This document shows positions 1-6,904 of a stretch of 9,582 nt of DNA, in pieces. Numbering within the stretch: position 1 is the first letter of the stretch; every line of letters begins with the position of its first letter. This DNA is from an uncultured Porphyromonadaceae bacterium (lineage in GTDB: Bacteria > Bacteroidota > Bacteroidia > Bacteroidales > Muribaculaceae), in the NCBI GenBank assembly GCA_947176355.1, contig CAMWQY010000083.1, positions 1 to 9,582 of the forward strand. Reading direction: 5' to 3'. The notes under the pieces were generated by a model, which searched no databases, was not told the origin of the DNA, and saw only the letters and a list, made by a program, of their open reading frames with translations. Both the position numbers and the translations under genes were made by a program.

Positions 1-479
1 GGTTTGGCTTTGCCTACCGGAGGCTCAGTAAGTGTGATTTTTACGATTGTGGTGCGGTCGAGGCTTCTTGAGATCGCCTCGTCGAAATGATCCATGTAAT
101 TGGGAAGAAATCTTTCGCATAGAAGTCTTAGAGCGAGGATTTTTTCATCGCTGTCTTCTACGAATTCAGCTTTACCTAAGGCAATCGCTGAATTGAAATA
201 TTCGGTAAAGTTATTTTTCTCCTCTTCGTATTTTGGCGTACACTTGCTTACGGCTGAAAGACTGACAATCGGGTGCTTCTTGATACAGTCGATCTTCTCG
301 CCTTCGCCGGCACAATGAAAGTAGAATGTCTTTTCATCGCTTCTGACGAGCGAGAGAGGAAGTCCGTATGGCGTACCGTCCGGACGCGTCATGCTTACCG
401 TCACGTAAGGGGCTTTATCGAAAACTTCCAATGCCCATGCGGCATCCTTCTGCCGCGAAGCTTTTCTCATCGGTCTCAT
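1..479 (-). CDS. Pyridoxamine 5'-phosphate oxidase-fold protein, NimA-like (3'-partial)
   Basis: This reading frame enters from the left edge and codes for about 160 residues. It resembles the split-barrel flavin-binding family that includes the 5-nitroimidazole resistance protein NimA. Visible signatures are an N-terminal basic stretch, a beta-hairpin with D-G-T-P-Y-G-L-P-L-S (residues 34-43), the YFHCAGEGEKID block (53-64, with H55-C56 where Nim proteins have their key histidine), and a helix with ALRLLCERFLP before SRSLDRTTIVKI (138-148). The visible end, VGKAKP, resembles the usual end of the family, so only a few residues should be missing. The start is the ATG at 477-479; an in-frame TAA lies three codons upstream. 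A second ATG at 468-470 is also possible. The likely cell role is a cytoplasmic flavin- or heme-linked reductase or oxidase; actual nitroimidazole resistance cannot be inferred. It lies 73 bp downstream of the GH43/GH78 gene on the same strand but probably has its own promoter. Confidence 0.88.
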   Translation of the reverse strand, partial: MRPMRKASRQKDAAWALEVFDKAPYVTVSMTRPDGTPYGLPLSLVRSDEKTFYFHCAGEGEKIDCIKKHPIVSLSAVSKCTPKYEEEKNNFTEYFNSAIALGKAEFVEDSDEKILALRLLCERFLPNYMDHFDEAISRSLDRTTIVKITLTEPPVGKAK

Positions 480-501
480 AATTCTTTATTAATGTTCCTT
501 G

Positions 502-509
502 CAAATTTA
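502..509 (-). promoter_or_regulatory. Candidate Bacteroidetes -7 promoter box for the NimA-like gene
   Basis: On the minus strand this reads TAAATTTG, an exact match to the TAnnTTTG -7 consensus of the primary Bacteroidetes sigma factor. It ends 22 bases before the ATG at 479, which would leave a short leader. No convincing TTTG -33 box is seen 18-20 bases upstream, so the call rests on one element. It suggests that the NimA-like gene is transcribed separately from the enzyme operon. Confidence 0.45.
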
Positions 510-552
510 ATGAAAAATTCTGAAAAATCCGGAATAGTGTGATGTTTTTTAT

Positions 553-3500
553 CTATTGTCGAAACTTGTAAGAACCGGACTCTATATTCTTTATTTCTCC
601 GTTTGGCAAGTGTACTTGTGCAGTGGTATTTTGGGGAATCGTAATTTTGAGAAGCCATTTTTTATTGTCATCGCTCCTTTCCCACTTACACTCAACTTTG
701 CCGTGAGGGGTCATTAAAGAAGTATTTGCCCATGTCAGATCTCCTACCATCTTCGGATCTATCACTATTTTGTCCCATCCGATTGATCCTTCTGCCTGGC
801 GAATTCCTCCTATGCCGCCATATAGCCATTCCATCAGATGTCCGAGCATAAGGTGATTGTTTGATACATCATCGTATGCCTGCCAGCTTTCAGTCAAAGC
901 AGTCGCGCCTTTTTTCAACTGATATGCATAACTTGGAAGAGAATCGTTATGGTTCATTTTATAAAGAATTTCATCACCACCATTGTCAGCAAGAGCCCTG
1001 ACGAGATATCTGTATCCTATATCTCCGGAAGTTAGAGAGTAACCTCTATTTTGAATGTCGGATATCAGTGCTTCGTAGGTTTTCTTGGCGACTCCTCCTT
1101 TTTCTGCAAGCCCTGTATAGAGCGCCATTGAGAGACCGGTCTGGCTTCCGTTTTCAAATACTTTTTCAGAATATGTTGTGAATTTATTGTCAAACGCCTC
1201 TGCCACCTCTTCTGCAAGCACTGCAAACTCCTTTGCATCTGAATCTTTTCCAAGTATGGAAGCAATTTTATTCATAGTTAGAAGCTCATAATAGTACATG
1301 GCAGTTGCTGACAGCGCAACACTCGTGAGCTGAGCTTTACCCGGCTTTGCCGGGCCAATGTCAAACCAATCGCCGAGTCCGTAATCGAGGATGTGATCTT
1401 TTGATCTTGACCCAAGATAGGATATATAAAGCTTCATGTTGTCGTAATGCTTTTTCATTGCTGAATCATCTCCATACCACCTGTAGATGTACCAAGGGAG
1501 CAAAATAAACGAAGCTCCCCACTCAGGGGTGTCTTCGAACCCACTACCTTTATCAAATACGGTGTATTCAGGAGCTATTGTCGGAATAGCTCCGTCAGAA
1601 TGTTGTGATTCTGCGAGATCATTGACAATCTTATTAAAAAGTTCTCTGACATCATAGCGGTACATAATGGAATGCGCCATAAGGTGATTCTGCTCTTGCC
1701 ATCCGAGTTTTTCTCGGGTGGGGCAGTCAGTAGTAATGCTCACCATATTGCTTCTGATAGCTTGGTCAATGAGGGAGTGTATATTGTTGAAAAGAGTGTC
1801 AGAGCATTCGAATGAGCCTGCCTCCTCAACATCGGTAGATGTGTGAAGTCCGGTAAGTTCAAGCAGTTCCACACCTTCGTCCGGTATTACTTCCACAAAG
1901 CGGAATCCGGCGTATGTGAATTGTGGTTGCCATGTCTCACCATTAGGATCACCGGAAAGGGTATATTTCCATTGATATCCCGGCTGGCTACGTTGAGAGA
2001 CATTCCCATTTTTCATTATCTCTCCCGGATGCAATGTGATGCTCTTCCCTTTTTCTCCTTTTACTCTTATTCTTACGATTCCCGAGCTGTTCTTTCCGAA
2101 ATCATACGTAATGCTATCGACTTTGACAGACGGATATTCACAAGCTGTTTTAATCAGGGTGTGTTCAGGCTGAGCCACAAGTGGGACATCAAAAGCAGGA
2201 GTTGTGACTACAGCATTTTTAATCTCCCCCTTAAATCCGGCATCCATCCATTCTCCGGCGTATATGCTTGAGAATCTAATTGGACTTTCTTCCACTGTCC
2301 AGTACTTATCGCTGACTATCCGCTCTTTAGTTCCGTCAGTGTATTCAATGTCGAGAGCCAATATCATTTTGGGAGCGCCACAAGATCCCGCCATTTTATG
2401 ATAACCTTTTACCGGAATATTATACGTACCATTGCCAAGCATTACCTTTAAGTCAGCTTTTTTCTTACCTTTTAGTAGTTCCGTGACGTCAATGGTGTTG
2501 TACATGAGCGAACGGTCATATTTGGTCCATCCTGGGCTTAGGAAATGTTCTCCTACTTTTTCCCCATTGATAAATAGTTCGTATTGCCCGAGTCCACAAA
2601 TATTTGCAGTGGCCCGTTTCAATTTCTTTCCGTTGATGTTTACGGATTTCTTAAAAACCGGAAGAGCATATTCTTTAAGGGATTTCGCCTCATCGGCGTT
2701 AGCCTTTAGAAGATGAATATGTGGAAAAAGTATGGTAGAGTCTTTTTCCATAGCTATCCAAGAAGCTCCTTCGAAAATGTTAGTCTCAGGTTTTGTAAGA
2801 TTCCATTCCCATACTCCTGGCACACCGTCGGTGACCTTCACCCGAAGGTATCTGAAAGTTTCGTTGATTGTGTCTCTTCTGGGCGACATCATTCTTTTTT
2901 CATCACTACCACCGCACAGCACCCATGTTTCGCCATCGTTGGAGCCTTCCACCTTGTAAGTATGCCCAGCAGTAGGGCGGACAAAAAATATCTCACTCTC
3001 TCCAATAAGCTTTGGCTCTCCTAAGTCAAGGCAGAGCCATTTTTCAGAATCCAAGGAATCAGCCATCCATCTCGAGCCGTTTGATTCATCGGCTGCGAAT
3101 CCTGCGACGAAGTATTCTGTACGACGGCATCTGTTGTCAAGCTTATAAGGGACATCATGAGGTGATGCCTCCGATGATGCTGTGATTCTGACAGGCGAGA
3201 TCTTATCTTTTATTTTTACCGGTCGTAGTGCGCCAATGCCGTTGAGCGACATTTTCATCGGTTTTATAGTTCCGTCTTCGTTGAATTCAAGTTTTCCTGC
3301 ATATATCTGTCTGTCAGTACTGTTTCTGCTGAATTCGAGGAATACAAGATAATAGTCGTCAGTGCCAACCGGATTGAAAACACAACCGTGTCCCGGACCG
3401 AATACTCCCGCATCCGCATCCGTGGTGCATACTATGTCCTGTTTGGGTGTAATATATGGTCCGAGAGGAGATTCGTGGCTCATCTGATAATAGTATTCAT

Positions 3501-4197
3501 ATTTTTCAAGAGCCATTATCGTATATAGATAATAGTATATGCCGTTTCGTTTGAAAAATATAGGACCTTCGGTATAAGACTTCTTTCTGGTCTCGACCGA
3601 AGTAATAGAGTCAATAGTCACCATATCATCTTTCATTCGCGCGAAATTGCGTAAACCCCAGATGACGTATCTTTCACCATTGTCGTCGATGAATGCTTCG
3701 GCATCAATTGCACAGACACTGTCTTTTTCCCAAAGTCTGTTTTTCAAAGTGAAGTCATTGCCTTTTGCGAGTGAGAATGGTCCGTCAGGAGAGTCAGATG
3801 TCGCCGGATACATGTATCCGTTTACTGTTGGATATATATACCATTTACCTTTGTATTTCACCGGAGCGCTTGGAGCCCAGTATTTTTCTTTTTCAGCTTG
3901 AGGGAAATATGTTCCGTCAAAACTCCAGTTAACAAAATCTTTTGATTTCCACACTACGGGAGGTCCCGAAGTCTCAAGGCCTTGACCATATCCGTCGGTA
4001 GTCACATAGCAATAAAACGTGCCGTCCACCTCAATAATACTTGGGTCGGCGCAAAGATCCGGAATCAGCGGATTACCAAAAGGATTATATGGTAAAGAAG
4101 CCTTTTCAGGGATTGTCTTTATGCCAAATATTGCATTGCTTGCCAAGAGCGCAACAGCAAAACAAATTGATAACCGATGAAGAAGCGTTAGTCTCAT
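553..4197 (-). CDS. Secreted multimodular GH43 - F5/8 type C - GH78 glycoside hydrolase (alpha-L-rhamnosidase fusion)
   Basis: A 1214-residue exported enzyme with two catalytic units. Residues 1-22 form a signal peptide (basic start, core about 10-19) without a lipobox, so a soluble periplasmic product is likely. A GH43 five-bladed propeller spans about 38-325; its expected acids are present: D51 (base, in ADPSII), D165 (in AIDAEAF) and E210 (acid, in TEGP), plus the GPGHG loop at 267-271. An F5/8 type C (CBM32-like) beta-sandwich covers about 335-468. GH78 follows: N-terminal sandwich with GLGQYELFINGEKVG (535-549), middle sandwich about 690-790, (alpha/alpha)6 barrel about 795-1130, and a C-terminal sandwich. 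GH78 candidates are D824 and E829 (DCPTRE) and E1103 (TESW). GH78 releases terminal alpha-L-rhamnose; GH43 members usually release L-arabinofuranose, xylose or galactose, and the subfamily was not assigned. It is 85 bp downstream of the GH95 gene, probably co-transcribed. ATG at 4195-4197, stop TAG. Confidence 0.93.
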   Translation of the reverse strand: MRLTLLHRLSICFAVALLASNAIFGIKTIPEKASLPYNPFGNPLIPDLCADPSIIEVDGTFYCYVTTDGYGQGLETSGPPVVWKSKDFVNWSFDGTYFPQAEKEKYWAPSAPVKYKGKWYIYPTVNGYMYPATSDSPDGPFSLAKGNDFTLKNRLWEKDSVCAIDAEAFIDDNGERYVIWGLRNFARMKDDMVTIDSITSVETRKKSYTEGPIFFKRNGIYYYLYTIMALEKYEYYYQMSHESPLGPYITPKQDIVCTTDADAGVFGPGHGCVFNPVGTDDYYLVFLEFSRNSTDRQIYAGKLEFNEDGTIKPMKMSLNGIGALRPVKIKDKISPVRITASSEASPHDVPYKLDNRCRRTEYFVAGFAADESNGSRWMADSLDSEKWLCLDLGEPKLIGESEIFFVRPTAGHTYKVEGSNDGETWVLCGGSDEKRMMSPRRDTINETFRYLRVKVTDGVPGVWEWNLTKPETNIFEGASWIAMEKDSTILFPHIHLLKANADEAKSLKEYALPVFKKSVNINGKKLKRATANICGLGQYELFINGEKVGEHFLSPGWTKYDRSLMYNTIDVTELLKGKKKADLKVMLGNGTYNIPVKGYHKMAGSCGAPKMILALDIEYTDGTKERIVSDKYWTVEESPIRFSSIYAGEWMDAGFKGEIKNAVVTTPAFDVPLVAQPEHTLIKTACEYPSVKVDSITYDFGKNSSGIVRIRVKGEKGKSITLHPGEIMKNGNVSQRSQPGYQWKYTLSGDPNGETWQPQFTYAGFRFVEVIPDEGVELLELTGLHTSTDVEEAGSFECSDTLFNNIHSLIDQAIRSNMVSITTDCPTREKLGWQEQNHLMAHSIMYRYDVRELFNKIVNDLAESQHSDGAIPTIAPEYTVFDKGSGFEDTPEWGASFILLPWYIYRWYGDDSAMKKHYDNMKLYISYLGSRSKDHILDYGLGDWFDIGPAKPGKAQLTSVALSATAMYYYELLTMNKIASILGKDSDAKEFAVLAEEVAEAFDNKFTTYSEKVFENGSQTGLSMALYTGLAEKGGVAKKTYEALISDIQNRGYSLTSGDIGYRYLVRALADNGGDEILYKMNHNDSLPSYAYQLKKGATALTESWQAYDDVSNNHLMLGHLMEWLYGGIGGIRQAEGSIGWDKIVIDPKMVGDLTWANTSLMTPHGKVECKWERSDDNKKWLLKITIPQNTTAQVHLPNGEIKNIESGSYKFRQ

Positions 4198-4282
4198 TTT
4201 AAAAGGTTAGTAGTTTAAGTGTCTTAAAAAAAGAACGTTAAAAATTAAATAATATTGAATGAATAGGGTTTGATATAGGCAT

Positions 4283-6691
4283 TTATAAGTCAAGAGTTAT
4301 CATCTTTCCACACTTTATTTCCAATGGAATTGTGTTTCCGTTGGTGTGCACGAAAATATCTCCGTCAGAAATGGGATATAAGCGAATAGTCGTGACTTTA
4401 CCAGAACGCCATTCTGCATCAACGGTCACACCACATCGTGTGCGGAGTCCCGAGAAACTACCGTCTTTCCATTGCTCCGGTAACGCAGGAAGTAAAGAAA
4501 TGTCAGTAGGTGTCGATTGAAGCAGTATCTCGGCAATACCGGCTGAGCCTCCGAAGTTTCCATCAATTTGAAAAGGTGTATGGGCGTCAAGAAGATTCGG
4601 ATAAGTACCTCCACCTCTTCTTTTATCCGGACCGTTATATTTGTCAGGTGTTACATATTTCAAGAGTCGTCGCAACATAACATAAGCTTTTGGGGCATCG
4701 GCAAGGCGAGCTAAAAGGTTTACACGCCAGGCTGCACTCCACCCGGTAGTGTTTTCTCCTTTAATTTCTAATGTTTTAGCAGCCGCTTTAGCGAGTTCCG
4801 GAGTTTCGGACAAAGTTATATGATGTCCGGGATAAAGACCATAAAGATGTGCCTGATGCCTATGCTTAGGATCTTGCTCCTTGAAGTCACATGCCCATTC
4901 CTGAAGTTGCCCTGCGCTTCCTATCTTATACGGAGCAATTTTTGTAAGTGACGAGTCTATCTCCGCTACAAATTCAGAGTCAGTCATAAGCACTTTGGCA
5001 GCGTTCTTGGTGTCGGTCAGACACTGCCTGATAATCGCCAATTCTCCTACAGCTCCTGCAGAAGTGGCTATTGGTTTTCCGTTGGGAGAGATGAAATAAT
5101 TCTCCGGAGATGTAGAGGGCGATGTTATGAGTCTTCCGTCCTTATCTTCGATCATCCAATCCAGACAGAACTCAGCAGCTCCTTTGAGAGTAGGGTAGTA
5201 TTCCCTTAGGAAATTCTTATCCCGAGTGAATAGAAAATGCTCCCAGATATGAGTAGCCAGCCATGCTCCTCCCATATTCCAGTTAGCCCACAGTGGAGCT
5301 CCGCTGTTGAGTCCCACAGGATTGGTGATAGCCCAAATATCAGAGTTCTGTCCCAGACACCATCCGCGATTTACTCCATAATATTCACGTGCTGTTTCTT
5401 TTCCGGTTCGGGGCAATTGTCGTATAAAGGTAAGCAGCGGCATGTGCATTTCGCTAAGATTCGTTACTTCGGCAGGCCAATAGTTTTCTTCCAGATTTAT
5501 GTTGGTGGTATAATTTGAGCTCCATGGAGGAAGGAGATATTCATTCCAAAGTCCTTGAAGGTTGGCTGGAACGCATGGCGTTCTTGAACAGCTGATCAGC
5601 AGATAGCGGCCATAATCGAAATATAGTTCTTCCAAGTCTGGATCATAAGCGTTATTGTCGCTATAGTTTTTTAGTCGTATGTCAGTAGGCAGTTCACGTA
5701 ATGAAGGCTCTGAATTTCCGAGATCGATATTTACTCGAGAGAAGAATGAGGAATAGTCGGCAATATGATTTTTTCTTATCTGATCAAAAGTCTTGGACGC
5801 TGCGCGAGATGCCTTCCTGCTTGCTATAGTACGGAAATCCGTCCCGTCAGTAGAAGTATTCAAGCCCGGACCATTGAAATTTGTTGATATAGCAATAATT
5901 ATAGTAGTCTCAGTCGCGTTCTTTACCGTTAAGGAACCATTATCGTCAGGCATTATATCGGCTCCTTGGGCTATTGTCCGGATGTTTGTACGAAACTTTA
6001 TGCCACGGTTTGGATCATATTGCATTTTTTGTTCCTGAGGTATTTTCAGATATTTAGGTAGTGAAAAGTAGGCAGCATACCCTTCAGCTATGATTCCTTT
6101 GGCCGATGATTGTGTGCGGCAATCCTTAATCGGCGACTCAAAAGAAATTTTGAAGTCAATGGGTTGTGAAGAGGATATCTTTATAGCGATTACGCTGTCG
6201 GGAGCTGACGCGAGGTACTCAGTCGTTATTACATTGCTTCCTTTTGTATATGCAACCTTAGCGGTTGCATCCGCAAGGTTAAGACGTCGGTTGTAATTTC
6301 TTGTCTCACGTTTGTCAGCAAAATCTATTAGGATATTGCCGATAGGCTGATAGTTTGCAGAGTAATGTCCCTGTATCTTTTGTTGAAGTTCTTCAGCGAG
6401 CTCATAGTTTCCATCCTCCAGAGCGTCTCGAATATCCGGTATATACTTGTGTGCTCCCGGAGAATAGACGGCTGAATCAGGTTCACCGGTCCAGAATGTG
6501 ATATCATTAAGGGATATTCTTTCTATTGAAGGATTGCCGTAAATGATTCCACCTTGTGTTCCATTGCCTATGACGAATGTCTCCTCGAAAAAGTCAGCCG
6601 GGCGGTCGAAAAATAATATTGGATTATCTGCTTGAGATGTTGTGGCAGCTGCAAGCAACATATAAGCACCAATTCTATTAGATATTTTCAT
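4283..6691 (-). CDS. Secreted GH95 alpha-L-fucosidase / possible alpha-L-galactosidase
   Basis: An 802-residue GH95 enzyme, full length for the family. A signal peptide covers residues 1-21 (K2, R6, core IGAYMLLAAA, probable cut after TSQA); no lipobox cysteine, so periplasmic. The N-terminal beta-sandwich opens with IGNGTQGGIIYG (41-52) and LNDITFWTGEP (61-71); the (alpha/alpha)6 barrel starts around 345 and a C-terminal beta domain follows 730. Family active-site residues are in place: the N-x-N pair N397/N399 in TTNINLE, the acid E530 in SPSTSPE, and D710 in QIDGNFGG; these correspond to N421/N423, E566 and D766 of the Bifidobacterium bifidum 1,2-alpha-L-fucosidase, from memory. GH95 inverts alpha-L-fucosides, or in some members alpha-L-galactosides. 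T395, two residues before N397, lies where the fucosidase has histidine, so the substrate sugar is uncertain. It is the first gene of the minus-strand enzyme operon, divergent from the regulator. ATG at 6689-6691, stop TAA. Confidence 0.95.
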   Translation of the reverse strand: MKISNRIGAYMLLAAATTSQADNPILFFDRPADFFEETFVIGNGTQGGIIYGNPSIERISLNDITFWTGEPDSAVYSPGAHKYIPDIRDALEDGNYELAEELQQKIQGHYSANYQPIGNILIDFADKRETRNYNRRLNLADATAKVAYTKGSNVITTEYLASAPDSVIAIKISSSQPIDFKISFESPIKDCRTQSSAKGIIAEGYAAYFSLPKYLKIPQEQKMQYDPNRGIKFRTNIRTIAQGADIMPDDNGSLTVKNATETTIIIAISTNFNGPGLNTSTDGTDFRTIASRKASRAASKTFDQIRKNHIADYSSFFSRVNIDLGNSEPSLRELPTDIRLKNYSDNNAYDPDLEELYFDYGRYLLISCSRTPCVPANLQGLWNEYLLPPWSSNYTTNINLEENYWPAEVTNLSEMHMPLLTFIRQLPRTGKETAREYYGVNRGWCLGQNSDIWAITNPVGLNSGAPLWANWNMGGAWLATHIWEHFLFTRDKNFLREYYPTLKGAAEFCLDWMIEDKDGRLITSPSTSPENYFISPNGKPIATSAGAVGELAIIRQCLTDTKNAAKVLMTDSEFVAEIDSSLTKIAPYKIGSAGQLQEWACDFKEQDPKHRHQAHLYGLYPGHHITLSETPELAKAAAKTLEIKGENTTGWSAAWRVNLLARLADAPKAYVMLRRLLKYVTPDKYNGPDKRRGGGTYPNLLDAHTPFQIDGNFGGSAGIAEILLQSTPTDISLLPALPEQWKDGSFSGLRTRCGVTVDAEWRSGKVTTIRLYPISDGDIFVHTNGNTIPLEIKCGKMITLDL

Positions 6692-6722
6692 GATAACATA
6701 AAATATTATGAGAGTTTGGAAG

Positions 6723-6730
6723 CAAAGTTA
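6723..6730 (-). promoter_or_regulatory. Candidate -7 box, proximal promoter of the GH95 operon
   Basis: The minus strand reads TAACTTTG, matching TAnnTTTG, 31 bases before the GH95 start codon. It would give a leader of roughly 25 bases and leave the half-site array at 6781-6841 entirely upstream, as expected for an activator-dependent promoter. A -33 TTTG is not evident, which also fits a promoter needing activation, but a chance match in this AT-rich stretch is possible. Confidence 0.4.
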
Positions 6731-6765
6731 AAAAGAGTTTTTTTCATATATGGATGAAGTGGTTG

Positions 6766-6773
6766 CAAATATA
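6766..6773 (-). promoter_or_regulatory. Candidate -7 box, distal promoter of the GH95 operon
   Basis: The minus strand reads TATATTTG, a second TAnnTTTG match, 74 bases before the GH95 start. With this promoter the leader would be about 70 bases, and the central palindrome at 6805-6818 would lie roughly 50 bases upstream of transcription start. No clear -33 TTTG is present. Which of the two boxes is used cannot be decided from sequence. Confidence 0.4.
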
Positions 6774-6780
6774 GTTGAAA

Positions 6781-6841
6781 AATGTTGATTTTCATAAAAA
6801 TTCGAATGTTGCAACATTTTTGACCCTCATAACGCAACATA
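6781..6841. promoter_or_regulatory. Candidate operator array: four half-sites around a 14-bp palindrome
   Basis: The region between the divergent genes holds AATGTTG at 6781-6787, the perfect palindrome AATGTTGCAACATT at 6805-6818, and CAACATA at 6835-6841. The two left arms start 24 bp apart and the two right arms 23 bp apart, giving a nearly symmetric arrangement centred on 6811/6812. The outer right arm overlaps the -33 region of the regulator promoter. The position suggests binding by the adjacent AraC-type regulator, controlling both the enzyme operon and itself. Repeats and spacing are seen directly; protein binding is inferred. Confidence 0.45.
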
Positions 6842-6856
6842 TAAGGTATTTTTTTG

Positions 6857-6864
6857 TAATTTTG
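6857..6864 (+). promoter_or_regulatory. Candidate -7 promoter box for the regulator gene
   Basis: TAATTTTG matches the TAnnTTTG consensus and lies 40 bases before the preferred ATG at 6905, giving an expected transcription start near 6871. No TTTG is found at the usual -33 spacing. A start near 6871 allows any of the three in-frame starts TTG 6881, ATG 6896 or ATG 6905. Confidence 0.45.
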
Positions 6865-6904
6865 CAGTTGCCTGAATGAATTGAAATGGCGATTTATGTG
6901 CGTA

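Noticed and set aside
511..529. Short direct repeat TGAAAAAT-(T/C) downstream of the GH43/GH78 gene
   Set aside because: Two 8-9 bp copies in AT-rich intergenic DNA are expected by chance and do not form a hairpin.
1843..2271. 142-residue open frame on the plus strand
   Set aside because: It is antisense to the conserved GH78 coding region and shows no domain or composition typical of a protein; a shadow frame.
4214..4228. Inverted repeat TTTAAG-TGT-CTTAAA between the GH95 and GH43/GH78 genes
   Set aside because: The stem is only 6 bp and AT-rich, and on the transcribed (minus) strand no T-run follows it, so it does not support an intrinsic terminator; no binding role can be argued.
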